Assembly (NCBI RefSeq): GCF_026340305.1
Contig: NZ_JAPEPI010000001.1
Span: 1,922,001 to 1,986,000, forward strand
Source: Streptomyces sp. NBC_01381
Lineage (GTDB): Bacteria; Actinomycetota; Actinomycetes; Streptomycetales; Streptomycetaceae
Direction: 5' to 3'
Length of the DNA stretch: 64,000 nucleotides
This document shows, piece after piece, positions 17,401 to 25,447 of the stretch (the stretch's first letter is position 1; each line of letters opens with the position of its first letter). The notes under the pieces are model-generated. The model was not told the DNA's origin, made no database searches, and saw nothing but the letters and a program-made list of their open reading frames with translations. Both the position numbers and the translations under genes were made by a program.

Positions 17401-18013
17401 CGCCGCGTCCGTACGCGAACGGCTCGGCATCCCCGAGGGCAGACGCGTCGTTCTGTACGCGCCGACCTGGCGCGAGAACCAGCCCAAGAAGGGCGGCCGT
17501 TACGGCCTCGACCTGCAGATCGACCTGGCCGCCGCCGAGAGCGCCATCGGCGACGACCAGGTGCTCCTCGTGCGCAGGCACTACCTGGTGGGCGGCACCG
17601 TCCCCGAGTCCGACTTCGTCCGCGACGTCACGCGCTACCCGGACGTCGGCGAACTCCTCCTGATCAGCGACGTGCTGGTGACGGACTACTCGTCCCTGAT
17701 GTTCGACTTCGCGCAGACCGGCCGCCCCATGCTCTTCCACACCTACGACCTCGACCACTACCGCGACACCCTGCGCGGCTTCTACTTCGACTTCGCGGCG
17801 CAGGCCCCGGGTCCGCTGCTCACGACGGGCGACGAGGTGATCGAGGCGCTGCGCGACCCGCGGGCTGCCACCGCCGCGTACGCCGACGCGTACGACAGAT
17901 TCCGCGAGGTCTTCTGCGACCTGGACGACGGGCACGCGGCCGCCGGTGTCGTGGACGCCATGCTCGCCGGTGCCGTGCGCGGGGACGGCCTGCCCGAGGG
18001 AGGCCGCGCATGA
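14489..18013 (+). CDS. GT2 glycosyltransferase-CDP-glycerol glycerophosphotransferase fusion (long form, intact)
   Basis: 1174 aa from ATG 14489, with GGAAGGAA about 13 bases upstream. Residues 1-250 are a complete GT2 domain (LTVVVPVYNVEEFLDSCL, VNDGSTDG, metal-binding FVDSDD). Residues 350-780 form a beta-rich spacer. The TagB/TagF-like domain fills 800-1165 with QTWHGTPLKRIG near 895, VRRHYL near 1029 and VTDYSSLMFDF. Both essential-type His residues are present, so this copy should be active. It is colinear with the 1288-5118 protein, including shared phrases such as SDFVTGNV and SADWYEALARC, but lacks that protein's low-complexity tract. Its stop overlaps the start of the next fusion by 4 bases, and a third gene overlaps that one in the same way: a coupled three-gene operon, 14489-21989. 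Confidence 0.93.
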   Translation: MTPRLTVVVPVYNVEEFLDSCLRSLAEQTMPDLEVVMVNDGSTDGSPRIAREFAARDGRFRLVEQENAGLGAARNAGVRTARGTFLAFVDSDDIVPPDAYERMLAALQESGSDFVTGNVHRLRSDGVRRQSPMFRKTMETDRSGTHVTRDWGLLGDRIACNKVFRRTFWDRHDLSFPEGVLFEDTPVTIPAHFLADAVDVLKDPVYLWRDRDGSITNGRTSPRAVRDRTAAVLAASGFLAGKAAETAGTPEGESWAEAKGRYDRTVFSGDLWLFMEALPHGDAEYHEAFLDHANAFLATVDRSVVDALPLALRVRWWLVQQRRAGDLMAFMAYEKSNPGAFRVRGLRRRRADYPGIDGLPRETVTLKRSDVPLTAQLTHAAWDDEGLLRLKGFAYIRNLPAGRIGARARAAWLRSGRRRVLPLKLRTVRAREATYRSKQGLHSYDRSGFETVVDPRRIVTKRRSTTWNVEMGAVSGLLPRTGPVRMSGVPALPVRYLEDFLRVAVTHSKGRLRLRTERVAARLVAHEGCGGAVRLHGRLAAGESQAIDSVRVENWHTKEAHDVPAVVNGRDFSADVPLGLFLPEVDERTGEPRKADPWGVAVIRGGEERTPLATRPEVAPGRYSLRPGRELLVLANRSGNLELRDQTVRPLVDSVTWDGALVLEGSHPGEEPRTRELVLVHGGHGDEAVLPVRIDGGRFTAALRPEAVRGHAGALPLAEGRWNLFLREPGESDPDEYTPVCVAPGTYRGLPLTRTLSGREITLKRHAQDGLHLRSGSALPLADRGGPRQRRLRDAYAAQRGGPLRDAVLYASFDGRQYSDSPRAIHEELVGRDAELEHLWVVRDQQVDVPESARPIAMWSADWYEALARCRHIVTNTQLPDWFERAEGQFVVQTWHGTPLKRIGRDLAGHASGDAAYMATLPARAAQWSVLVSPNRFSTPLLRGAFGHTGAVLECGYPRNDLLHAVDREKVAASVRERLGIPEGRRVVLYAPTWRENQPKKGGRYGLDLQIDLAAAESAIGDDQVLLVRRHYLVGGTVPESDFVRDVTRYPDVGELLLISDVLVTDYSSLMFDFAQTGRPMLFHTYDLDHYRDTLRGFYFDFAAQAPGPLLTTGDEVIEALRDPRAATAAYADAYDRFREVFCDLDDGHAAAGVVDAMLAGAVRGDGLPEGGRA

Positions 18014-20826
18014 GCACGCCCGATCTGCATGACGTCAGCTGTGTCGTCGTCGCCGGCGGCAGCGCGGCCGCACTGAAGGCCTCCGTGCGGTCCGTCGTCG
18101 GCCAGTCGATGGCGGGCGTCGAGGCCGTCGTCGTCGACCCCGGCACCGAGCCCGTGGTGAGCGAGGCGGCCGCCGCACTCGCCGCCGACCACCCGCACCG
18201 GGTACGCCTCGTGCCCGCCGACGGCGACCTGTCCATGGGGGCGGTGCGCAACCTCGGGCTCGACGCGGCACGCGGCCGGTACGTGATGGTTCTCGGCGCG
18301 GGCGAACGCCTCCAGGCGCACGCCTGCCGCAACCTCTTCGATGCGGCACGCACCACCGGCGCCGACCTGGTGGCGGGGCGCTGGACGCGGCTCATGGGAA
18401 GCGGCAAGAAGGAACGCGGCCCCGACTGGCAGGCTCAACTGCACGCCAGGACAAGGGTGGTGCACGACCTCGCCGACGCCCCCGAACTCGTCGTCAGGGA
18501 CTCCCTGCTCACCGGGTTCTGCGTCCGCCGAGAGATTCTCGAACGGACGTCACTTCGGTACGCGGACGACCTCGCCCACAGCGAGGTCCTCTTCGGCGTC
18601 CGGGCCGCGCTCGCCGTCAAGGGCGTCGCCCTCGTGCCGAACCTGATCACCACCCGCCGTGCGGCTCCCGCCCCGGCCCGCGAGACCCCCGCCCTCGCGG
18701 AGGCCAACGCCCGCGTCGCCGCGCTCCTGATCGGCCTCGGCCGCCTCGACCTCTGCGACCGGCGCGAGCGGGCCTTCCTCGGCGACCATGTGCTGCCGTG
18801 CGCGCGGACGTTCCCGCGGCTCACCGCCGAGCAGCGCCACGAGACGGCATCCGCGCTCGCCCCGCACCTGAAGGGCAGCGTGGAGCTGCGCGCCCTGGAC
18901 GAGCTCGCCCCGGTGGAGCGGGTGTGCGTACGGCTGCTCGCGGAGGGCGACACGGAGGGTGTCCTCGCGGCGGCGTACGCGCTCGCCAGGCCGGGGACGG
19001 TGGTCTCGGAGCTGACCGAGCGCGACGGCAAGGTCTGCTGGCGGGCCGACGGCCTCGACGACCCACGCGTGCGCGAGGTGCTCGACGTGACGGAACTCGG
19101 CCACCAGCACCGGCAGTTGAGCGACGTGCGGCTCCTCAACCGCCTCACCCGATGCGCGGTCGAGGGCGCCGAAGCGGTCCTCGAAGGCCGGGTCGTGCTG
19201 CCCGCCGAGCTGCTCCCGGAGCGCCCGCCGCTCACCGCACGGCTCCACGTCCGGGCACGCGGCACGGCACGGCGGGGCTTTCGCGTACCCGTCGAGGAGG
19301 TGCGCCACGACGGCGGTGCGATCGTCTGGCGGGCCAGGGTCCGGCTCACCGGCGGCCTGCGCGAACTCGGCACCGGTGACCGCGTGTGGGAGCCGCAGCT
19401 TCAACTGACGGCGGGTGCCCAGGACTTGACCACCGAACTCGTCGCCGAGCGGGAGACCGTGGGCCAGAGCCCGGGGATCACCGTCACCGGCGGCAACAAG
19501 GTGGAGCTGCGCCCGCACCCCCGCGACCGGGCCACCCGCGTCCTGCGCGCGGCACTGCACTACGCCACGCACTTCCGCCCCGCCCGCAAGCTGAAACTGC
19601 GGATCCGCGCCCTGCGCAAGAGGCTCGACCGGCTCGGCACGCAGCCCGTCAAGATCCGCTTCTACCGGCAGGTGCTGCGACGGCTCCCCGTCAGCAAGGG
19701 CTCGGTGGTCTTCGAGAGCCACATGGGCAAGTGCTACGGCGACAGCCCGCGCGCCGTCCACCAGGAGATCCTCGACCGGGGGCTGCGGCTCCGCTGCACC
19801 TGGTCGTACGCGAAGTCACCCGACGGATTCCCCAAGTCGGCCCGGCTCGCCCGCCGTTGGTCCTACCGCTATCTGTGGGCCCTCGCCCGCGCCGAGTTCT
19901 GGATCGACAACCAAGGCTTCCCGCACGCCCTGGAGAAGCCCCGCCACACCACGTATCTGCAGACCTGGCACGGCTCCGCGTACAAACGGATGGGCTTCGA
20001 CGAGGCGCGCGTCAAGACGCAGAACGCACCCCGGCGCGCCCGGCTGCAGCGCGCCGTCGACCGCTTCGACCACTTCCTGGTGCGCTCCGAGCACGACGTG
20101 AACACCCTCGCCCGCGCCTACGGCATCCCCGAGGAGCGGCTGCTGCGCTGCGGCTATCCGCGCAACGACCGGCTCGTCGCCGCGCGCGCCGCGGACGAGA
20201 CGTCGGGCCGCTTCCCGCGCCCGGCCACGGCCGTCGCACTCGGCATCCCCGACCACAAGACGGTCGTTCTCTACGCGCCGACCTTCCGCGGCCTGCCCAA
20301 GGGCAATAAGCCTGTACAACTCCCCCTGGACGTACGGAAGTTCGCCGACCGCTTCGGCGACACCCACGTACTCCTGGTGCGCGCCCACTACATGGAGGCC
20401 GCGAGCCTCCCCGTGTGCCCGCCCGGCACCGTCGTCGACGTCTCCGCCCACCACGACGTCAGCGAACTGCTCTGCCTCGCCGACGTCCTGGTGACCGACT
20501 ACTCGTCGATCATGTTCGACTTCGCGCTCCTCGACCGTCCGCTGGTGCACTTCACCCCGGACCTCGACGCGTACGCGGCCGAGCGGGGCAGCTACTTCGC
20601 GCTGCGGGACGACGCGGGCGGACCCGTGGTCGAGACGCAGGAGGAGCTGCTGCGGACGCTCGCCACGCTGAAGCAGACCGACGGGGCGTGGGCCGACGCC
20701 CGGCGGACGTTCGCGCGGCGCTTCGGCGCGTACGACAAGGGGCGGGCCGCCGCGGACGTGGTGGACGCCCTGTTCGGGGAGCGGTTCGGGAACACGAAAG
20801 ACGCAGCCAAGGGGGCCGGCACATGA
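18010..20826 (+). CDS. CDP-glycerol glycerophosphotransferase-like protein with a degenerate GT2 domain
   Basis: 938 aa from ATG 18010, overlapping the previous stop (ATGA). The N-terminus has the GT2 layout (CVVVAGGSAAALKASVRSVV) but the catalytic positions are lost: VVDDGSTDG is replaced by VVVDPGTEP near residue 42, and the metal-binding DXD by LGAGERL near 94. The remaining fold could still bind a partner or glycan. The C-terminal TagB/TagF-like domain (about 570-925) keeps QTWHGSAYKRMG near 653, VRAHYM near 791 and VTDYSSIMFDF, so the phosphotransferase half looks functional. Coupled translation with the intact fusion upstream suggests the two work as partners. A basic linker (RPARKLKLRIRALRKRL) precedes the C-terminal domain. 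Confidence 0.9.
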   Translation: MSTPDLHDVSCVVVAGGSAAALKASVRSVVGQSMAGVEAVVVDPGTEPVVSEAAAALAADHPHRVRLVPADGDLSMGAVRNLGLDAARGRYVMVLGAGERLQAHACRNLFDAARTTGADLVAGRWTRLMGSGKKERGPDWQAQLHARTRVVHDLADAPELVVRDSLLTGFCVRREILERTSLRYADDLAHSEVLFGVRAALAVKGVALVPNLITTRRAAPAPARETPALAEANARVAALLIGLGRLDLCDRRERAFLGDHVLPCARTFPRLTAEQRHETASALAPHLKGSVELRALDELAPVERVCVRLLAEGDTEGVLAAAYALARPGTVVSELTERDGKVCWRADGLDDPRVREVLDVTELGHQHRQLSDVRLLNRLTRCAVEGAEAVLEGRVVLPAELLPERPPLTARLHVRARGTARRGFRVPVEEVRHDGGAIVWRARVRLTGGLRELGTGDRVWEPQLQLTAGAQDLTTELVAERETVGQSPGITVTGGNKVELRPHPRDRATRVLRAALHYATHFRPARKLKLRIRALRKRLDRLGTQPVKIRFYRQVLRRLPVSKGSVVFESHMGKCYGDSPRAVHQEILDRGLRLRCTWSYAKSPDGFPKSARLARRWSYRYLWALARAEFWIDNQGFPHALEKPRHTTYLQTWHGSAYKRMGFDEARVKTQNAPRRARLQRAVDRFDHFLVRSEHDVNTLARAYGIPEERLLRCGYPRNDRLVAARAADETSGRFPRPATAVALGIPDHKTVVLYAPTFRGLPKGNKPVQLPLDVRKFADRFGDTHVLLVRAHYMEAASLPVCPPGTVVDVSAHHDVSELLCLADVLVTDYSSIMFDFALLDRPLVHFTPDLDAYAAERGSYFALRDDAGGPVVETQEELLRTLATLKQTDGAWADARRTFARRFGAYDKGRAAADVVDALFGERFGNTKDAAKGAGT

Positions 20827-21989
20827 CCACCACGACCACGTCCGCGGAGCGCGGCCGCGACCTCTTCCTCGTCGCGAACACCGTCGACGAACTCGGCGGA
20901 GTCACCGCCTGGGCCCACCAGATGGCCCGCCTCTTCACGGCCGGCGGCCACCGGGTGCACGTCATCGGCGTCCACGAGGCCGAACTGAAACTGGTGCTCC
21001 CCGACGACCTCGGCTACCCCGTCACCAGCCTCTACCGCGAACACCCCCCGACACCGCGCCCCGTACGCGGTATCGGCCGCCTCAACGTCGTGGCGTGGCG
21101 CCGCGAATCGGCGCGGATCGCCGCCAAGAAGCGGACGGTCGACCGGCTCTCCGGGCTCTTCCGCGCCGCGCGCCCCGGAGCCGTCGCCATCGTCACGCAG
21201 GTCTGGCCGATGGGGTGGATCAGGGAGGCGGACACCGCGGGCCTGCGCATCATCGGCATGAGCCACGAGTCGTACGCCTACACCCGCGCCTGCCACCGCT
21301 ATCGCTCGGTCAAGCGCAACTACCCCTCCGTGGACCGCTGGCTCGCGCTCACCCAGGAGGACGCCGACGACTGGATCGCCGACGGCATGCACAACGTGGG
21401 AGCGATGCCCAACGCCCTTGCCCATCTGCCCGAAGTCCCTTCGCAGCGCCGCCAGAAGGTGGTGTGCAGCATCGGCAGGCTCGCCGACCAGAAGGGCGTC
21501 GACATGCTCGTCGACACCTGGGCCCTGGTCGCCCCGCAGCGCCCGGACTGGACGCTGCGGATCTATGGCGCGGGCGCGGACGAGGCCGACCTCAGGCGCC
21601 AGTGCACGCGCCTCGGCCTCGACGGTTCGGTGCAGTGGATGGGCCGCACCGGTGATGTGCCGGGTGTGCTCGCGCAGAGCTCGGTCTTCGTGCAGTCCTC
21701 GCGCGGGGAGGGTTTCCCGCTTGCCCTGATGGAGGCGATGGCCAGTGCGGTGCCGTGCGCTGCCTTCGACTGCGCACCCGGCGTCCGGGAGATCGTCCGG
21801 GACGGCGAGGACGGTTTGCTTGCCCCCGCCGGTGACGTGGAGGCCCTCGCCGACAGGCTCCTGCGCCTGACCGGCAATCCCCGGATGCGGGATGCGATGG
21901 GAGAGCGGGCGCGGGTGAATGTGCAGCGGTTCTCGGAGGCGGCTGTGCTTGAGCGCTGGGAGGCGTTGTTCGAGCTTCTTGAGCGCTGA
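20823..21989 (+). CDS. GT4-family (GT-B) glycosyltransferase
   Basis: 388 aa from ATG 20823, overlapping the previous stop by 4 bases. It has the N-terminal GT4 pattern (DLFLVANTVDELGGVTAWAH), the glycine-rich VVCSIGRLADQKGVDMLVD that begins the Glycos_transf_1 domain, and the nucleotide-sugar binding EX7E motif in SRGEGFPLALMEAMASAVP near 295-312. It is about normal length for the family. As the last gene of the 14489-21989 operon it likely adds a sugar to the polymer or to its linkage unit. Donor and acceptor are unknown. A strong bidirectional-type hairpin follows before the convergent gene. Confidence 0.9.
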   Translation: MTTTTTSAERGRDLFLVANTVDELGGVTAWAHQMARLFTAGGHRVHVIGVHEAELKLVLPDDLGYPVTSLYREHPPTPRPVRGIGRLNVVAWRRESARIAAKKRTVDRLSGLFRAARPGAVAIVTQVWPMGWIREADTAGLRIIGMSHESYAYTRACHRYRSVKRNYPSVDRWLALTQEDADDWIADGMHNVGAMPNALAHLPEVPSQRRQKVVCSIGRLADQKGVDMLVDTWALVAPQRPDWTLRIYGAGADEADLRRQCTRLGLDGSVQWMGRTGDVPGVLAQSSVFVQSSRGEGFPLALMEAMASAVPCAAFDCAPGVREIVRDGEDGLLAPAGDVEALADRLLRLTGNPRMRDAMGERARVNVQRFSEAAVLERWEALFELLER

Positions 21990-22027
21990 ACGTTTGCTGC
22001 GGGTCGGTGGGGGCTTGTCGCGCAGTT

Positions 22028-22053
22028 CCCCGCGCCCCTTAAAGGGCGCGGGG
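22028..22053. terminator. Bidirectional terminator between convergent genes
   Basis: CCCCGCGCCC pairs perfectly with GGGCGCGGGG around a six-base loop. It lies between the stop of the GT4 gene (21989, plus) and the stop of the methyltransferase gene (22065, minus). Hairpins of this sequence type are common at Streptomyces gene ends. Confidence 0.85.
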
Positions 22054-22064
22054 ACTGGCCTCTC

Positions 22065-22940
22065 TCAGTTACGTCCCGCGCGCGAAAGCAGCGACGCGAG
22101 CAGGCCCTTGGTGCGGGTCGGCTCGGGCGCCCGCTCCGGGGGCTCCCCGGCGTATCGGGACACCGGCTGCTCCGGTGACCGTGCCTGCTTGCCGCTGATT
22201 CGGATCATCGGGAACTCGGCGACCTCCTCGGCGCCGTGCCACATGTCGTCGCGCTCCTTCAGGAACGCCGCGAGATCGGTGTGGATCGCGTCGTAGGTGC
22301 CCCAGGTCCCGTAGAACTTGGTGGCCGTGATGCACAGCGGCTTGAGCCCCGTGCTCGCCACCGCGCCCCAGGTAGCCGCGGCCACGCCCGGACAGTGCTC
22401 GGCACGGAAATCGTCGAGGACGACGATCCCGTCGGCGCCGAGCACCTCGCGGGCCGCGGCGATGTCCGCGTGCACATGCTCGTACAGATGCGAGGCGTCG
22501 ATGTGCACGAAGCGGCAGGTGTCCGGCTCCACGTGCGCGGTGATGCCGGCGGACGGCTCCTGGACGATCTGCGGCAGCTCGTCGTGGAAGGAGCGGTAGT
22601 TGGCCTCGAAGGCGCGGCGCGTGAGCGTGGACCGGTAGGAGCGGCCCATCTCCGCGGAGTTGGCCTCGTCGGGCGCGGGCGAGTCGAAGAGGTCGCAGAC
22701 CGTGAAGGTCTCGTCCGCGCGCAGATACGTACCCATGAAGATGGCGCTCTTGCCGAGATAGGCGCCCAGTTCGAGGAGGTCGCCCTGCTCGGAACGTTCG
22801 TACTGGCGGCTCAGGATCCAGTCGAAGAGCACCTGGTCGACCGGATGGAACCATCCCTTCACGTCGGAGAGCTGGTGCGGCCGCGGCAACTGATCCGTGT
22901 CCGTGCCGTTCGTGGACGCGTGCGCTGTTGCTTGCTGCAT
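22065..22940 (-). CDS. Class I SAM-dependent methyltransferase (TylF/cephalosporin-hydroxylase-like fold)
   Basis: 291 aa from ATG 22940. The SAM motif is GDLLELGAYLGKSAIFMG, followed by FTVCDLFDSP. The metal or active-site region is CRFVHIDASHLYEHVHADI and GADGIVVLDDF, matching the Methyltransf_24/TylF-type architecture. The last 60 residues are low-complexity and basic. It lies 82 bases downstream of the GT2/TagF-like gene starting at 25302 on the same strand and is probably in its operon. It is the third methyltransferase of this glycopolymer locus; the substrate is unknown. Confidence 0.85.
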   Translation of the reverse strand: MQQATAHASTNGTDTDQLPRPHQLSDVKGWFHPVDQVLFDWILSRQYERSEQGDLLELGAYLGKSAIFMGTYLRADETFTVCDLFDSPAPDEANSAEMGRSYRSTLTRRAFEANYRSFHDELPQIVQEPSAGITAHVEPDTCRFVHIDASHLYEHVHADIAAAREVLGADGIVVLDDFRAEHCPGVAAATWGAVASTGLKPLCITATKFYGTWGTYDAIHTDLAAFLKERDDMWHGAEEVAEFPMIRISGKQARSPEQPVSRYAGEPPERAPEPTRTKGLLASLLSRAGRN

Positions 22941-23022
22941 GTCTGGGTCCTGGGATGGGGGGAGGCGGACAGTGCTGCCGGACGAGTGGGGGTCGTTTCG
23001 GCGCACGATGCTGTTGGAGCTG

Positions 23023-25302
23023 TCAGAAGCGCGGAGTGGGCTCGGAGACGTCGGCCCGCGGCAGCGGCTCATCGGCCACCCCCGCGGCCGGCGCGGGGTG
23101 CCGCTCCGCCAGTGGCGCCACAGACGGTAGACCCCCTGGCTCACCGAGCACCACATGCCTCACAACTCGTTCAGCCGCTCGCCCGTCGTCGTACACGCAG
23201 AAGCGGTTTCGGAAGGCCGTGCGCAGCTGGGCCGAGCGCGAGCCGCGCCAGTGGCCCGTCGCGAAGATGTCGGTGAGCTCGTCCTCGCTGCGTGCGACCG
23301 CGCCCGGCGGGAAGTCGCGCACGTCGAAATAGGTGCCGCGGGTCGCCTCGTAGGCCTCCCAGTCGTCGGCGTGCAGGACGACGGGCCGGTCGAGGTTGGC
23401 GTAGTCGAACATCAGCGAGGAGTAGTCCGTGACCAGGGCGTCCGATGCGAGGCAGAGGGACTCGATGCTCGGATGGTCCGACACGTCGATCAGGCGGCCC
23501 GACGAGGAGGCGAGCGGTGCCTCGTACGAGTGATGGGCGCGGGTCAGGATCACGAAGCGGGGGCCGAGCGCCTGCAGCACCCGCTCCAGGTCGAGGGCGC
23601 GCAGCTGGGAGCGGCGGTAGTCGCGGTGGGTGGGCGCGTAGAGGATGGCGACCGCGCCCTGGGGGATGCCGATGAGCTCGCGCTGGCGGGCCACGTCCGC
23701 GGAGGTCGCCCGCTGGTAGATGTCGTTGCGCGGGTAGCCGTACTCGAGGGTCGTGTACGAGGCGGGGAACACCCGCTCCCAGACCAGCGTCGAGTGCCGG
23801 TTCGCCGACAGGACGTAATCCCATTTGTCGGCGTTCTTCAGGAGCGCCCCGAAGTCCGTGTCCCGTGCGGCGGCCGGGCGGTCCTGGAGGTCGAGGCCCA
23901 TCAGCTTCAGGGGCGTGCCGTGCTGGGTCTGGATCATCACCTGGCCGCGCCGCTTGACCAGCCTGCGGTCGAAGTCGACGTTGTTCACCAGGTACTTGGA
24001 GCGGGCGAGGGCTGTCCAGTACGCGGCCGTGCCGGGCCGGATCTTCCGGGTGGCCGTCGGCACCGAGTGGTGGTGGCTGGCGTCGGCGATCCACGCGGTG
24101 CGGATGTGCGGGGCGTGCTCGCGCACCGCGGCCTCCAGGGCGCCGGGGTTGCAGCCGTGGCCGCGCCCCCAGTACGCGGAGAACACCGCACGGTCGGCGC
24201 GCACCGGCAGGCGCAGCTGGATCCGGTAGTGCAGCTGGAGCGCGGCGCCCCTGGCGCGGCGGCGGGCGGTGGCCGCGTACCGCCTGGCCCTGGTCCGCAC
24301 CCGCAGCGCCGTCCACAGGGTCCGGTAGGTGCGGTGCGAGCCCAGCCGCACAAGCGCGTGCCGCAGCCGGCTGCCGGGCCTGCCGCGCGAGCCGGGGACG
24401 CGGTAGCGGCGGTAGTGGGAGCGGGCCCTGCGCAGGAAGTCGGCGCGGGTGCCGCGCGGCAGCCGGTCGCGCTTGGTGAAGACCGTGCAGAAGTGGTCGA
24501 CCATCCGCCGGAAGAGGACGGGCCGCCAGTCCGCCGAGAACTCGGGGTGCTCGTCGAGGAACGCGAAGACCCTCTCGTACTGGTCGAAGATGTCGAAGTG
24601 CCTGTGGCTCGTGGTGTTCAGGATGTTGCCGCGGCGCCGCTGCCGGTAGTGCAGGCAGACCCGGTCGAGGGTGCAGATCGAGTCCGCGGAGAGCATGACC
24701 GGCAAGGTCCAGGGGGTGTCCTCGTAGAACCCGGGCGGGAAGACGAAGCGCTCGCGCTCGATGAAGTCGCGGCGGTAGGCCTTGTTCCAGGCGACCATCA
24801 GGAGCCTCAGCAGGCTCGGCCGCTCGGCGAGCCGGAAGGGTGCTTCGCCGGCGTCCTCGTCGAGCAGGTTCGCGTACTGGTTGCGCACCGTCTCGCCCGA
24901 CCAGTACGTACGCGCGTAGTCATAGACGAGGACGTCCGGCTCGTCCGTCTCCTTGAGGCGGTCGGAGATGGCCTGCAGGGCGCCGGGGGTGAGGGTGTCG
25001 TCGCCGTCGAGGAAGACCAGGTAGTCGCCGCCGGCGTGTTCCATGCCCGCGTTGCGTGCCCGGCCGAGGCCGACGTTCTCCTTCAGGTGGACGGCCTGCA
25101 CGCGGATGTCGCGGGCCGCGAACTCGTCGATGAGGGCGCCGCAGGCATCCGGTGAGCAGTCGTCCACCACGATCAGTTCGAGATCCGTGAACGACTGGTC
25201 TAGGACCGATTCCAGACATGCGTGCAGATATGCCTGCACCTTGTACACGGGAACGATGACACTGAACCGGGGCAAGGCACATCCATGGGTCGGCGCGGGC
25301 AT
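23023..25302 (-). CDS. GT2 glycosyltransferase-CDP-glycerol glycerophosphotransferase fusion (short form)
   Basis: 759 aa from ATG 25302; the ORF could begin at 25419, but the GT2 fold starts just after residue 12 (PRFSVIVPVYKVQAYL). The GT2 domain has VVDDCSPD and the metal-binding FLDGDD. A basic helical linker (RTRARRYAATARRRARG) leads to the TagB/TagF-like domain with QTQHGTPLKLMG near 461, TRAHHSYEA near 586 and VTDYSSLMFDY. All expected catalytic positions are present. The architecture and the SAYWGRGHGCNP-type phrase match the 5305-7401 protein (GAYWNRGISCNP), so these two are the closest pair. It is the first gene of a likely two-gene operon with the methyltransferase. Confidence 0.92.
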   Translation of the reverse strand: MPAPTHGCALPRFSVIVPVYKVQAYLHACLESVLDQSFTDLELIVVDDCSPDACGALIDEFAARDIRVQAVHLKENVGLGRARNAGMEHAGGDYLVFLDGDDTLTPGALQAISDRLKETDEPDVLVYDYARTYWSGETVRNQYANLLDEDAGEAPFRLAERPSLLRLLMVAWNKAYRRDFIERERFVFPPGFYEDTPWTLPVMLSADSICTLDRVCLHYRQRRRGNILNTTSHRHFDIFDQYERVFAFLDEHPEFSADWRPVLFRRMVDHFCTVFTKRDRLPRGTRADFLRRARSHYRRYRVPGSRGRPGSRLRHALVRLGSHRTYRTLWTALRVRTRARRYAATARRRARGAALQLHYRIQLRLPVRADRAVFSAYWGRGHGCNPGALEAAVREHAPHIRTAWIADASHHHSVPTATRKIRPGTAAYWTALARSKYLVNNVDFDRRLVKRRGQVMIQTQHGTPLKLMGLDLQDRPAAARDTDFGALLKNADKWDYVLSANRHSTLVWERVFPASYTTLEYGYPRNDIYQRATSADVARQRELIGIPQGAVAILYAPTHRDYRRSQLRALDLERVLQALGPRFVILTRAHHSYEAPLASSSGRLIDVSDHPSIESLCLASDALVTDYSSLMFDYANLDRPVVLHADDWEAYEATRGTYFDVRDFPPGAVARSEDELTDIFATGHWRGSRSAQLRTAFRNRFCVYDDGRAAERVVRHVVLGEPGGLPSVAPLAERHPAPAAGVADEPLPRADVSEPTPRF

Positions 25303-25447
25303 ACTGCCCGAAAACGCCCGGAGGGCCGGTCGGGTTACGCCGGGTGCGGCAGACGGGGGATGGACGCAGGTGAGGCGGCCCCCGCCGGGGACCGCCTCAC
25401 TCGGCGAACGAATGTACAAGTGCCTGACAAGTGCCTTTGTCGGGCGG

